Below are positions 53,175 through 62,363 of a stretch of DNA of 64,000 bases, piece by piece. This stretch comes from an uncultured Rhodopila sp. (lineage in GTDB: Bacteria; Pseudomonadota; Alphaproteobacteria; Acetobacterales; Acetobacteraceae), in NCBI GenBank assembly GCA_903932145.1, contig CAIZFE010000111.1, forward strand, positions 62,001-126,000, written 5' to 3'. Every line of letters starts with the position of its first letter. The stretch's first letter is position 1. Under the pieces are notes generated by a model that saw only the letters and a list, made by a program, of their open reading frames with translations, had not been told where the DNA came from and searched no databases. The translations under genes were made by a program, and so were the position numbers.

Positions 53175-53259
53175 CGTCATGGCTCGGCTTGTCCGGGCCA
53201 CCTCTCGCGGCAACGCCATGGCACAGATGGCCCGAAAGCCGGGCCATGACGGATGGGGC
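53175..53259. repeat. Dispersed palindromic repeat copy
   Basis: CGTCATGGCTCGGCTTGTCC at the left, GGCCCGAAAGCCGGGCCATGA at the right. The centre differs from the other copies (TCTCGCGGCAACGCC), so ends are better conserved than the middle. Confidence 0.65.
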
Positions 53260-53287
53260 AAAATGACATGACGACGCAAACCGCCCG

Positions 53288-54352
53288 ATGACCGGCCCGA
53301 TCGACTGCGACATCCACCCGATCGTCCCGGGTATCGCCTCGCTAATGCCCTACCTGGACGACCATTGGCGGGAAACCGTCGTCCGGCGCGGTATCGAAGA
53401 CCTGACCACCATCAGTTATCCCACCCGCAACCCGCTGTCCTTCCGCCAGGACTGGCGCGACGAAACCGGCCGCACCGCCACCGACGTCGCCACGCTCGGG
53501 CGACAGGGGCTGGACCCGTTCGGCACCCGTCTGGCAATCCTGAACTGCCTCTATGGCGTCCAGGCGCAGTTTTCCGAGGACCTCGGCCAAGCCATGTCCC
53601 GCGCCCTGAACGACTGGATCGCCAGGGAGTGGCTGGACCGGGACCCTCGGTTGCGCGCATCCATCGTCGTGCCCATGCAGAACGTCGAGATGGCGGTGGA
53701 CGAGATCAACCGCTGCGCGCCCGACCGCCGTTTCGTCCAGATCATGCTGCTGGTCGGGTCGGAATCCACCCTCGGGCGCCGGCAGAACTGGCCGATCTAC
53801 GCCGCCGCCGAACGCCATGGCCTGCCGATCGGCATCCACGCCGGCAGCATGTATCGCAATCCTATGACGCCGGTGGGCTGGCCGACCAGTTTCACCGAGG
53901 AATACGTCAACCAGGCCACGGCGTTTCAGTCGCAGTTGACCAGCCTGATCGCTGAGGGCGTGTTTGCAAAATTCCCCGCGCTGACCGTTGTGCTGATGGA
54001 ATCCGGGGTGTCGTGGCTGCCCGCCTATCTGTGGCGCCTGACAAAATTCTGGAAGGGATTGCGCAGTGAGATCCCGTGGGTGTCCGATCCACCGGGCTCC
54101 ATCGTGCGTGACCGTGTGCGGCTGACGTTGCAGCCGTTCGATGCTCCGCCGGAAGCGTCATCGGTGATGCGGCTGATCGAGCATATCGGGTCGGATGAGA
54201 TGCTGTTGTTCTCCACCGACTACCCGCATTACCAGTTCGATGGGGAGCATCCGATCCCCGAGGGTCTGGATGCTTCGCTCGCGCGGAAGATCATGGTGGA
54301 TAATCCGCTGCGCACCTATAGTCGGCTGAAAGAACAGGAGACTGTGCCATGA
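53288..54352 (+). CDS. Amidohydrolase-2 family protein, first of a pair
   Basis: 354 residues. PIDCDIHPIVPGIASLMPYL with the metal-binding D-x-H, GIHAGSMYRNPMTPVG, VVLMESGVSWLPAYLWRL and LLFSTDYPHYQFDG with the terminal Asp. This is the ACMSD-like decarboxylase/hydrolase branch of the metal-dependent hydrolases. Its stop overlaps the next start (ATGA), and the two share layout, so a heteromer or two-step reaction is likely. Confidence 0.85.
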   Translation: MTGPIDCDIHPIVPGIASLMPYLDDHWRETVVRRGIEDLTTISYPTRNPLSFRQDWRDETGRTATDVATLGRQGLDPFGTRLAILNCLYGVQAQFSEDLGQAMSRALNDWIAREWLDRDPRLRASIVVPMQNVEMAVDEINRCAPDRRFVQIMLLVGSESTLGRRQNWPIYAAAERHGLPIGIHAGSMYRNPMTPVGWPTSFTEEYVNQATAFQSQLTSLIAEGVFAKFPALTVVLMESGVSWLPAYLWRLTKFWKGLRSEIPWVSDPPGSIVRDRVRLTLQPFDAPPEASSVMRLIEHIGSDEMLLFSTDYPHYQFDGEHPIPEGLDASLARKIMVDNPLRTYSRLKEQETVP

Positions 54353-55476
54353 ATGTGGACGTCCTCAATCGCTCTGGCTTGCAATCCGTTTCGGCATCGA
54401 AGCTGGCGATCGCCGACTGCGACATCCATCCCCGCCCGGCCGGCGTTGGCATCGGTGGGGTCAGCAAGTCGCTGTATCCGTATCTGTCGAAGCGCTGGTT
54501 GGATCATGTCGAGGAATTCGGCATTCAGTATCGCCAGCCGTGGGAGAAAGGGTCGTGTTACCCGAAGGGGCAGCCCCAGGCATGCCGCCGGGACGCGTTC
54601 CTGCCGGATGGGCGGTCTCCCGGCAGCGATCTCGGGTTCATGGCGCAGCAGCATTTGGATCCGAACAATGTGACGCTGGGGATTTTGAACCCGCTGACGA
54701 GTGGGCAGGGGGCGACCAACCCGCTGCTGTCAGCGGCGATCACGCACGCAACGAACGAGTGGCAGAAGGCCGAGTGGACGTCTCAGGACAAGCGCCTGCG
54801 CGGGTCCGTCGTGGTGCCGTATGAGGACGCGGCCGCGTCGGTTCGCGAAATTGAACTGCGGGCCGGGGATACCGATTTCGCTCAGGTCCTGCTTTTGAGC
54901 CGGACCGCTGAGCCGCTCGGGCAACGCCGGTATTGGCCGATCTACCAGGCGGCTGTGGCGGCGAATTTGGCCGTGGGCGTGCATGCCTTTGGCAATGGCG
55001 GTTGGCCGAACACGGCGGGCGGCTGGGGTAGCTATTACATCGAGGAAATGGTTGGCCACTCGCAGGCGCAACAGGCGCTGCTGGTCAGTATGATCCTGGA
55101 GGGCGTGTTCGAGGAATTTCCTTCGTTGCGCGTGGTGCTGGTCGAGGGTGGGCTGGCCTGGGCCGCCGCGCTGGGCTGGCGAATGGACCGGCAGTGGAAG
55201 AAGCTGAAGCGGGAATTGCCGCATTTGAAGCGGGCTCCGTCAGAGTATATCCGCACGAACGTGTGGTTCACGACGCAGCCGATCGAGGAACCGGAACCAC
55301 GTTCCCAGTTGGCCGAGGCGCTGGACTGGATCGGCTGGGACCGGATTCTGTTCGCCACTGATTATCCGCACTGGGACTTCGACGATCCTGCGCAGGCGTT
55401 GCCTTTGAAGTTGACCGAGGCGCAGCGGAAGGCGGTGTTCATGGATAACGCGAAGGCGGTTTACCGGCAGGCGTAA
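54349..55476 (+). CDS. Amidohydrolase-2 family protein, second of a pair
   Basis: 375 residues. ADCDIHPRPAGVGIGGVSKS near residue 22, GVHAFGNGGWPNTAGGW, VVLVEGGLAWAAALGWRMDR and ILFATDYPHWDFDDPAQALP. Similar in overall plan to the upstream protein and coupled to it by ATGA. The pattern (D-x-H, H, TDYPH) fits a divalent-metal barrel with decarboxylase or hydrolase activity on aromatic-derived acids. Substrate unknown. Confidence 0.85.
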   Translation: MNVDVLNRSGLQSVSASKLAIADCDIHPRPAGVGIGGVSKSLYPYLSKRWLDHVEEFGIQYRQPWEKGSCYPKGQPQACRRDAFLPDGRSPGSDLGFMAQQHLDPNNVTLGILNPLTSGQGATNPLLSAAITHATNEWQKAEWTSQDKRLRGSVVVPYEDAAASVREIELRAGDTDFAQVLLLSRTAEPLGQRRYWPIYQAAVAANLAVGVHAFGNGGWPNTAGGWGSYYIEEMVGHSQAQQALLVSMILEGVFEEFPSLRVVLVEGGLAWAAALGWRMDRQWKKLKRELPHLKRAPSEYIRTNVWFTTQPIEEPEPRSQLAEALDWIGWDRILFATDYPHWDFDDPAQALPLKLTEAQRKAVFMDNAKAVYRQA

Positions 55477-55500
55477 GCCGGTGGGCAACCCCGGTGGCCT

Positions 55501-56322
55501 ATGGACAGAGTGATTCGAGTGCTGCGATCGCACTGTCGGTTCGCGGTCACAGCATGGCTCGGCCTGGCCCTGGCCCTGATGGCTCCTCTGACGTGCCAAG
55601 GGGCGGACGATAAGCCTAACGCGCCAGCGTACGATCTTGAAGGTCTTGCCAGGGTTTTTGGCGTTGGAGTTGTCAAGACGACGGACTCAGATGGTGGCGA
55701 AATCTGGACGGTTAAGACTGTTGCGGGGACCGTCAAACAGACATTCCGTAACGGTAGACTTGAAACGACCAGCACCGAACCGGAGATTGATTTCGATACA
55801 AATTCCAATCAGCCGGGAGCGCGGATCGTCAAAACTACAAAAGATGATGGGACCAACGTGGTCGAATTCCGGCGCGGTGGTGTGGCCCTCAGACAGGAAC
55901 GCAAGAACAACACCGTTGTGTTGACCGAGGTCACCGAACCCGGAAAGGACGCTCCAATCCTATGTTCAAGGGTGTTTCTCATCGTCCAGTTAGTGTCCTT
56001 GGACGCTTGCTTTCCAGGCACGCACGAGGATACCCGTGCCGAGTTGAAATATGATATCGACGAAATTACGAAATTTATTGCTAAAAACAGTCTTTTTCCA
56101 CTGACATTGGAGCAGAGCCAGTTTTTCACAGAACAAATACTACGGCAGTATACAGTGCCGGTGGCGACTCTTCCAACGGGGTCGGTGCGGAAGGACTGCC
56201 AGTCCGGCGAGGCGCACCGCTGGGCTGGAGAAGCCCTAGCGGCGACGCCTGCCAAGCTACGGAAGGCGCTGGAGGATTCAATTCGCGTTCCTAGGCCGCC
56301 TTTGATGTGTACCGGCCTGTAG
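55501..56322 (+). CDS. Exported hypothetical protein
   Basis: 273 residues. Signal peptide (about 17-38, TAWLGLALALMAPLTCQGAD). The mature region contains AYDLEGLARVFGVGVVKTTD, then strands rich in Thr and Asn (RIVKTTKDDGTNVVEFRRGG), and a helical C-terminus with several Cys (ACFPGTHEDTR, DCQSGEA, MCTGL). Not recognised. GC content is a little lower than neighbours. It begins 24 bp after the amidohydrolase stop, and may or may not be in that operon. Confidence 0.65.
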   Translation: MDRVIRVLRSHCRFAVTAWLGLALALMAPLTCQGADDKPNAPAYDLEGLARVFGVGVVKTTDSDGGEIWTVKTVAGTVKQTFRNGRLETTSTEPEIDFDTNSNQPGARIVKTTKDDGTNVVEFRRGGVALRQERKNNTVVLTEVTEPGKDAPILCSRVFLIVQLVSLDACFPGTHEDTRAELKYDIDEITKFIAKNSLFPLTLEQSQFFTEQILRQYTVPVATLPTGSVRKDCQSGEAHRWAGEALAATPAKLRKALEDSIRVPRPPLMCTGL

Positions 56323-56638
56323 TCTCAGTCGTGTTTATCGAATTATTCTCCACGGCGCATCGCCAGCTCGATCGAGCCGTCCGCCCCGAATTGAGTTGGC
56401 CGAGCTACCAGCGCACCGTCAGGCAACGCAGGAGCACTCAAGCTATCTCCGCTCCCAAGGCTTGCAGGTGACAAATCAGCGAAATGATCACGCCCGCGAG
56501 GGAATTATCACGAGGACGAGAGCAACTCTCTTGGCTTCAAACCGCTTCTGATCTTATAATTAAATCGAACGAACGTCCTCGCCTGTCATACACGGCGCGA
56601 TACGGTGTTCGAACCGCGTGCGCTGACAGGAATGACGA
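56323..56638. other. Intergenic stretch before the Hint protein
   Basis: 316 bases. I see no gene with a start. A minus-strand frame ending at 56343 (ALPDGALVARPTQFGADGSI...) is protein-like for about 45 codons but lacks a start and could be a remnant. A short AT-rich patch (about 56550-56570) is the likeliest promoter for the downstream gene. Confidence 0.5.
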
Positions 56639-59600
56639 ATGAGCCAGAACATTACGGGCACCTTCACCAGCGGCGTGACGCTCTCCGGCAATCCGGCGAA
56701 CATCTCCGGCGCCGGCAAAGTCGCTAACACAGCAAACAACAATTTCGCGGTATTCGGTCCAGCCGGGACCACCTGGACGCTGACCAATAACGGCCTGGTC
56801 AGCGAGACAGCGAGCGGCGGCATCGGCATCGGCTTCGCCCAAACCGGCACCATAACCAATGCGTCGGGTGGCACAATCACGGCGAATACCGTTGGTATCT
56901 TGCTGGCTCGCGGTGGCGTAGTGACCAACGCGTCCGGCGGCGTTGTCACAGGCCACGGCGGGATATACGGCGACGCTGGCACGCTGGCGGTGGTGAACGC
57001 CGGCACCATCGGCGGTTACGACGGTTACCAAGGCGGCGCCGGTCTCCGATTCAGGGGCGGCGGTTCGGTCACCAACCAGTCGGGCGGTGTGATTACCGGT
57101 TACCAGGGCTTCGCCGCATTCGCTATTGCTGCCACTGTGATCAACGCCGGCACCATTGGCGGCAATTCCCTCCACGGCGAAGGCATTTACCTGACCGCCG
57201 GGGGGGCGGTCACAAATCTCTCCACCGGTCTGATCACCGGTAATTACGCCGTCGCCCTACAGGGCGGGCTTGGCACCCTCGTGAACGCCGGAACGATCAC
57301 CGGCTATACCGGCAATGCTTACGTCCATTCCGCGGCCGGGTTTTACGGGAACGGCGGCGGCCTGGTGACCAACCAATCCGGTGGCGTGATCACCGGTTTC
57401 TTCGGTGTCAGCGAGAGGGCCGCCGCGCTAACGGTGCAGAATGCCGGCAGCATCGGCGGCAATGCCACCGTCAGCGCGGCCTCTGGCGTATATTTGGGTG
57501 CGGGTGGATCCGTCACGAACCAGGCGGGCGGCACAATCAGCGGCTATGATGGCGTCCTGGCCGTGAACACCGCGGCCACGGTGGTGAACGCCGGCGTTAT
57601 CGCCGGCAATTACACGTCCAACTACCAGCATGCCGACGGCGTGTATCTGGGCGCCGGCGGATCGGTCACCAACCTGGCGACCGGCAACATCTACGGGCGC
57701 AACGATGGCGTCCAGATCACCGGCGGGCGCGGGACCGTGCTCAACCTGGGGAGCATCCATTCGCGGGTTAATGCTACCTATGGCGGCCCCGGGATCTCGC
57801 TGGATCAAGGCGGCATCGTCACCAACGGCACCGCCGGCGGCTCGGCCAGCACGGCGTTCATCGCCGGCTACAATTACGCGATCAAGTTTGGCGCGATCGG
57901 CACCGACACGGTGGTCAACTACGGCACCATCAGCGGCAATCCAGGCACCGTCGCTGTGACGATGGCGACCGGCACGGTGATCAATGGACCCTCCGGCGCG
58001 ACCGGTGCTCAGATCATCAGCGGCCTTCAGAGCAACGCGGTCCTGATCGGCGGCCCGGGAACGGTGGTCAATTACGGCACGATCGGCGGCGCGGCGGCCA
58101 ACGGCGAGGGCCATATTTCCTATGGCGTCAGCATTGGCGGCGACGGCACCGTCGTCAGCCGGATCACCAATACCGGTGCCCTGGCGCGGATCTATGGCTA
58201 CGTCGCGGTGTATGCGACGCAGAACGCCACCGTAACCAACGCCGGCACTATGGAGGCAACGCAGCAGTTCGGTGGAGCGCCCCCCATCTATGCGGTCATC
58301 TTCGGCGGCGGCACCAATCGGCTGATCGTCGATCCGGGCGCGGTCTTTATCGGCAACGTCGTCGGCAGCGGTCCCGTTACGCTGGCGCCGGGCGGAAACA
58401 CCATAATCACCGGCACCGCAAACGGCGTCGGCACGACGGCGCTGGAACTGGCCTCGGGCACATCTTCCGGGACGCTCAGCGGGCTTGGCAGCAAATACAC
58501 CGGCTTCAGCGCGATCACGATCGACACCAGTGCAAAGTGGACGTTCAAAGGCAATAACACACTCGCGGCCGGTCTGACGCTGACCAACAGCGGAACGCTG
58601 ACCGACATTGGCACTCTGATTAACGCCGGAACGATCACCTCTGGCACCGGTGCCGCAATCAACCTCGTTGGCGTCAATGCCAGGCTGATCGACAAGCCGG
58701 GCGCGAAGTTCTTCGGTTCCGTTGGCGGCGGTGGCGACATACTGGAATTGGCATCGGCCAGCGGTGCCGGCACGATCTCCGGCTTCGGCACCAGCATTAC
58801 AAATTTTGGGTCCCTGGTGCTGGATACCGGCGCCCATTGGACCGTAGCCGGTAACGCCTCCGCCAGCGGCCTCGGCACGCTCGGGATTGCCGGCTTTACG
58901 TTTGGCGACACGATCGACCTGACGGGCTTCGTGGCGACCAGCGAAACGTTTGCGAGCAACACCTTGGTGCTCACGAACGCCAGCAACGCCCATGCCACCC
59001 TGCATGTCCAGGGCGCGTTCCAATCAGGCAACTTCAGTCTTACCTCGGATGGGGCCGGCGGAACCAACATCGTCATCTGCTTCGCGGCCGGCACGCTGAT
59101 CGATACGCCGGCCGGCGAAGTCCAGGTGGAGAAGCTGACCGTCGGCGACTTGGTCGCGACCGCGCATAACGGGCCTCGTCCAGTCAAATGGATCGGCAAG
59201 GGCAAGGTGCTGTCCACCCGAGGCAAACGCACTGCCGCAACGCCGGTAATCGTGTGCAAGGGCGCGCTTGGTGCGAACCTGCCGCATCAGGACCTGCGCG
59301 TGACCAAGGCACATTCGCTCTATCTCGATGGCGTGCTGATCCCGGTGGAGTTCCTGGTCAACCACAAGACGATCATTTGGGACGACCGAGCGCAGGAAGT
59401 GGAGATTTACCACGTCGAGCTGGAGAGCCATGACCTGCTGATCGCTAACGGCGTGCCGGCCGAGAGCTACCGAGATGATGGCAACCGTTGGCTGTTTCAG
59501 AACGCCAACTCGGGTTGGGGTTTGCCGCCGCAGGAGCCCTACGCGCCGGTGCTGACCGGTGGCCCGGTGGTCGATGCGGTCTGGAGGCGCCTGTTAGATG

Positions 59601-60052
59601 CGGCCGGGCCAAGATATCTGCCGCCTATGACGGACGATCCGGATGTGCATCTGGTGGTCGATGGCCAGCGTATCGATGCGGTGGAAAGCCATGGTCTCGT
59701 TAGGGTTTTCCATCTGCCTGGACGGCCTGACAGCATCCACTTGGCGTCGCGCGATGTCGTACCGGCCGAGTTGGGCTTTGCCCGTGATCCCCGGTCGCTA
59801 GGCGTGGCGCTTCGGCGGATGATGGTGCGGCGGGGCACGACGTTCGAAACGGTGGCGGCGCAGGACGCCTGCCTGACGGATGGGTTCCATGACTACGAGG
59901 ACGCCGACAACCTTCGCTGGACCAACGGCTTCGCCGTGCTGCCGCTTGACGCGTTCGCCCCCTTCAGTGGGGCGGTCGAGGTCGTGCTGACGCTGGCGGC
60001 GACAACGCATTATCCGGAAGACGGCGGCCGGGCCGTGGAGCAGGCGGCGTAA
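56639..60052 (+). CDS. Repeat-rich surface/secreted protein with C-terminal Hint domain
   Basis: 1137 residues. No classical signal peptide. Residues about 1-560 are beta-helix-like repeats of the VVNAGTI.G / GVYLGAGGSVTNQ.GG.I.GY type, seen in autotransporter-like passenger proteins. After a Ser/Thr/Gly region (about 560-800), a Hint domain starts at Cys814 (CFAAGTLIDTPAGEVQVEKL), followed by DLRVTKAHSLYLDGVLIPVE and YHVELESHDLLIANGVPAES. A further about 170 residues extend beyond it. Hint modules can self-process; the role here is unknown. Large repeat-Hint proteins are common in Acetobacteraceae (recollection). It is a single gene. Confidence 0.85.
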   Translation: MSQNITGTFTSGVTLSGNPANISGAGKVANTANNNFAVFGPAGTTWTLTNNGLVSETASGGIGIGFAQTGTITNASGGTITANTVGILLARGGVVTNASGGVVTGHGGIYGDAGTLAVVNAGTIGGYDGYQGGAGLRFRGGGSVTNQSGGVITGYQGFAAFAIAATVINAGTIGGNSLHGEGIYLTAGGAVTNLSTGLITGNYAVALQGGLGTLVNAGTITGYTGNAYVHSAAGFYGNGGGLVTNQSGGVITGFFGVSERAAALTVQNAGSIGGNATVSAASGVYLGAGGSVTNQAGGTISGYDGVLAVNTAATVVNAGVIAGNYTSNYQHADGVYLGAGGSVTNLATGNIYGRNDGVQITGGRGTVLNLGSIHSRVNATYGGPGISLDQGGIVTNGTAGGSASTAFIAGYNYAIKFGAIGTDTVVNYGTISGNPGTVAVTMATGTVINGPSGATGAQIISGLQSNAVLIGGPGTVVNYGTIGGAAANGEGHISYGVSIGGDGTVVSRITNTGALARIYGYVAVYATQNATVTNAGTMEATQQFGGAPPIYAVIFGGGTNRLIVDPGAVFIGNVVGSGPVTLAPGGNTIITGTANGVGTTALELASGTSSGTLSGLGSKYTGFSAITIDTSAKWTFKGNNTLAAGLTLTNSGTLTDIGTLINAGTITSGTGAAINLVGVNARLIDKPGAKFFGSVGGGGDILELASASGAGTISGFGTSITNFGSLVLDTGAHWTVAGNASASGLGTLGIAGFTFGDTIDLTGFVATSETFASNTLVLTNASNAHATLHVQGAFQSGNFSLTSDGAGGTNIVICFAAGTLIDTPAGEVQVEKLTVGDLVATAHNGPRPVKWIGKGKVLSTRGKRTAATPVIVCKGALGANLPHQDLRVTKAHSLYLDGVLIPVEFLVNHKTIIWDDRAQEVEIYHVELESHDLLIANGVPAESYRDDGNRWLFQNANSGWGLPPQEPYAPVLTGGPVVDAVWRRLLDAAGPRYLPPMTDDPDVHLVVDGQRIDAVESHGLVRVFHLPGRPDSIHLASRDVVPAELGFARDPRSLGVALRRMMVRRGTTFETVAAQDACLTDGFHDYEDADNLRWTNGFAVLPLDAFAPFSGAVEVVLTLAATTHYPEDGGRAVEQAA
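56930..57790 (+). repeat. Degenerate tandem repeat coding region
   Basis: Units of roughly 150-165 bp encode GAG/GIYL-AGGSVTN-Q-GG-I-G-Y and ATVVNAGTI-G motifs, e.g. VTNQSGGVITGYQGF, VTNLSTGLITGNYAV, VTNQSGGVITGFFGV, VTNQAGGTISGYDGV and VTNLATGNIYGRNDG. Units differ at most positions, so the repeat is old. Confidence 0.7.
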
Positions 60053-60144
60053 CGCCGCTTACCGCGGCACTTTGAGTCGCGGACGCACCTCATTGGATCG
60101 CCTTATGGTCAGCGCACTAACGTTCAAAAAATCCGCGACGATCG

Positions 60145-60648
60145 TCACCGCACCAATGGCTTGACGCCATCCTTCTCGGCTTGCACCGAGCGGGCGACCA
60201 AAGTGCCATCGGGGGACTTCAGGGTCAGCACGCGAGTGCCGGCGTCCGCGGCGATCACCGCAACGGTGGCGTTGGTCATGGTCTGTTGCGGGCCGGCCAT
60301 TGGCCGATGCCCCTCACCGGTGCCGCGCCGTGATTCCGGGAAAATGTGCACCTCCTGCGCGTGCAGTTTGCCGTCTTCACCGCGCACCGCGGCCGACCCG
60401 ACAAAATCGCCCGGCTTGATATCCGCCAATGTCCTGTCGGCGACCGCGCCGATGGGAATATCCGGCGGCAACGTAACGCTGAGTGCTTGACCTTGCTGTA
60501 GCGGCGTCACCATCAGCGTCGTGCCGTCGAAGGCCGTCACCGTGCCGCTGATCCGTGAGGGCGTGCTGTCAGTGGGAGACTGAGCGAAGGCGGCGGCTGA
60601 CAGCATGCCAATGCAAGCGGCGGTTGTGAGAAAGTTGAGTGCCTGCAT
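60145..60648 (-). CDS. Exported protein with DUF5666-like domain
   Basis: 167 residues. Signal peptide LNFLTTAACIGMLSAAAFAQ. The mature part has SRISGTVTAFDGTTLMVTPL followed by GAVADRTLADIKPGDFVGSA and GKLHAQEVHIFPESRRGTGE, the strand-turn pattern I associate with DUF5666 (OB-fold-like) proteins. Function unknown. Convergent with the Hint gene and divergent from nudC. Confidence 0.75.
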   Translation of the reverse strand: MQALNFLTTAACIGMLSAAAFAQSPTDSTPSRISGTVTAFDGTTLMVTPLQQGQALSVTLPPDIPIGAVADRTLADIKPGDFVGSAAVRGEDGKLHAQEVHIFPESRRGTGEGHRPMAGPQQTMTNATVAVIAADAGTRVLTLKSPDGTLVARSVQAEKDGVKPLVR

Positions 60649-60963
60649 CCGTGTTTCCTGCGTGTGTTTCGTTGATTATGGCTACGGCAGTGACCGACTT
60701 CAAATAACTGCTGCTCGCCCCGGCCCGGGTTCCACCCGGCACCGGCCAGGGCTGGCCAAACAGCGACTCATCTGAGTGCCAATGGGCCGAGACTGATGAG
60801 TGGCGGCGGCTGTTCGTTCCCAAAGCTTCATGCCGTCATGTGGCTACGGATTAAGTCCGTAGGTGACGACGTGACCGGTGGCTATCCGTGGAGCATCCCC
60901 AATCGCGAAAACATTGCCCCTTTCGTCGGCCCGTGGCACGTTCCGCGCCAACGAACCCAAACC

Positions 60964-61905
60964 GTGGAACGCCCCAAAGTGACCCTGATCCTGGCCAGCC
61001 GTCCGAACGTCTATTCCTCCTCCCCGCTCGACCGCATCGCCACGCGGCGGGAGGAACCGGAATGGATCGCCGAAAAGCTGAAAGACCCCGAAACCCTGTT
61101 CGTCCCCGTCTGGCGCAGCAAGAACCTGATTCGCAGCACCGAAGGCCAACCCGAGGCGGTCTATATCTCCGGCTCCATGGCGCACACGTTGCGCATGCAG
61201 GAAGATGGCCCCTGGGCGTTCCTCGGCGTCCTCGACGACCGTGCCGTCTTCGCGCTGGACATCTCCGCCACCGAGGACCCCGTCCCGCTGCTGCCCGAAA
61301 ACCTCGGTAGCTTCGTCGATCTGCGCTCCGTCGGTTGGGGCGTGCCACGCCCGGAGGCCTCCGTCCTCGCCCATGCGCGCGGCCTGATGCACTGGCGCCA
61401 GCGGCATAAGTTCTGCGCCACCTGCGGCAATCCGAACGAAGTGAAAAGCTCCGGCCACATGATGCTGTGCACCGTGTGCAAAACGCAGCATTTCCCGCGC
61501 ACCGATCCCGCCGTGATCATGCTCGTCCACCGCGGCGACCGCGCCCTGCTCGGGCATTCCACCCGCTTCCCGAAAGCCACCATGTATTCGACGCTGGCCG
61601 GCTTCGTCGAACCCGGCGAAACCCTGGAAGAAGCGGTCCGCCGCGAAGTGCTGGAGGAATCCGGCGTCCAGGTCGGCGACGTCCACTACCACTCCAGCCA
61701 ACCCTGGCCGTTCCCCGGCAATATCATGCTGGGCTTCTATGCCGAGGGCCTGACGGAAGAGATCACCATCGACACCGAGGAACTGGTCGATGCCAAATGG
61801 TTCAGCCGCGACCAGATGCGCAACAGCAAGGACCACGGCTTCGATCTGCCGCGCGCGGACAGCATCGCCCGCCGCCTGATCGAGGATTGGCTGGCACACG
61901 GCTAA
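60964..61905 (+). CDS. nudC: NAD(+) diphosphatase NudC
   Basis: 313 residues from a GTG (earlier in-frame ATGs at 60796 and 60838 would add up to 56 residues that do not look like the family). NudC removes the NAD cap from RNA and hydrolyses NADH. Zn-ribbon FCATCGNPNEVKSSG / CTVCKTQHFPRTDP, Nudix helix EPGETLEEAVRREVLEESG and the hallmark SQPWPFPGNIMLGFYAEG. Only 3 bp separates it from the DUF488 gene. Confidence 0.88.
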   Translation: MERPKVTLILASRPNVYSSSPLDRIATRREEPEWIAEKLKDPETLFVPVWRSKNLIRSTEGQPEAVYISGSMAHTLRMQEDGPWAFLGVLDDRAVFALDISATEDPVPLLPENLGSFVDLRSVGWGVPRPEASVLAHARGLMHWRQRHKFCATCGNPNEVKSSGHMMLCTVCKTQHFPRTDPAVIMLVHRGDRALLGHSTRFPKATMYSTLAGFVEPGETLEEAVRREVLEESGVQVGDVHYHSSQPWPFPGNIMLGFYAEGLTEEITIDTEELVDAKWFSRDQMRNSKDHGFDLPRADSIARRLIEDWLAHG

Positions 61906-61908
61906 GCG

Positions 61909-62352
61909 ATGCCCGACCTGAGCACGATCGGCTACGAAGGCACCACCCTCGACGCGGTGCTGACCACGCTGAAAGACGCGAAGGTCGGGCTTTTGATCGA
62001 TGTTCGCGCCGTGCCGCAGTCGCGGAAACCGGGGTTTTCGAAGCGGCAGCTGGCGGCGGCGCTGGATGAAAACGGTATCGCCTACGTCCACCTGCAAGGG
62101 CTCGGTACGCCGAAGCCCGGCCGGGACGCCGTCCGCGCCGGCCATCCCGAACGGATGGAGCCGATATTTCGACATCACATGACCTCGGACAAGGCGCAGG
62201 CGGAACTGGCCCAAGCCAAAATACTGGCGCGCGAGCGCTCGTGCTGCCTGTTATGCTTTGAGAAAGATCACACCAGTTGCCATCGCCGCTTCGTTGCCGA
62301 GATGATTTCGGCCGAGACCGGCCAGACGGTGGTGCATCTGAACGTGCCGTAG
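61909..62352 (+). CDS. DUF488 family protein
   Basis: 147 residues, complete family pattern: TIGYEGTTLDAVLTTLKDAK, LLIDVRAVPQSRKPGFSK, YVHLQGLGTPKPGRDA and a Cys-rich CCLLCFEKDHTSCHRRFVAE. Cytoplasmic, of unknown reaction. It is translationally close to nudC and to the acetyltransferase gene (11 bp later), forming a three-gene cluster. Confidence 0.88.
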   Translation: MPDLSTIGYEGTTLDAVLTTLKDAKVGLLIDVRAVPQSRKPGFSKRQLAAALDENGIAYVHLQGLGTPKPGRDAVRAGHPERMEPIFRHHMTSDKAQAELAQAKILARERSCCLLCFEKDHTSCHRRFVAEMISAETGQTVVHLNVP

Positions 62353-62363
62353 CGGGGGAGACA

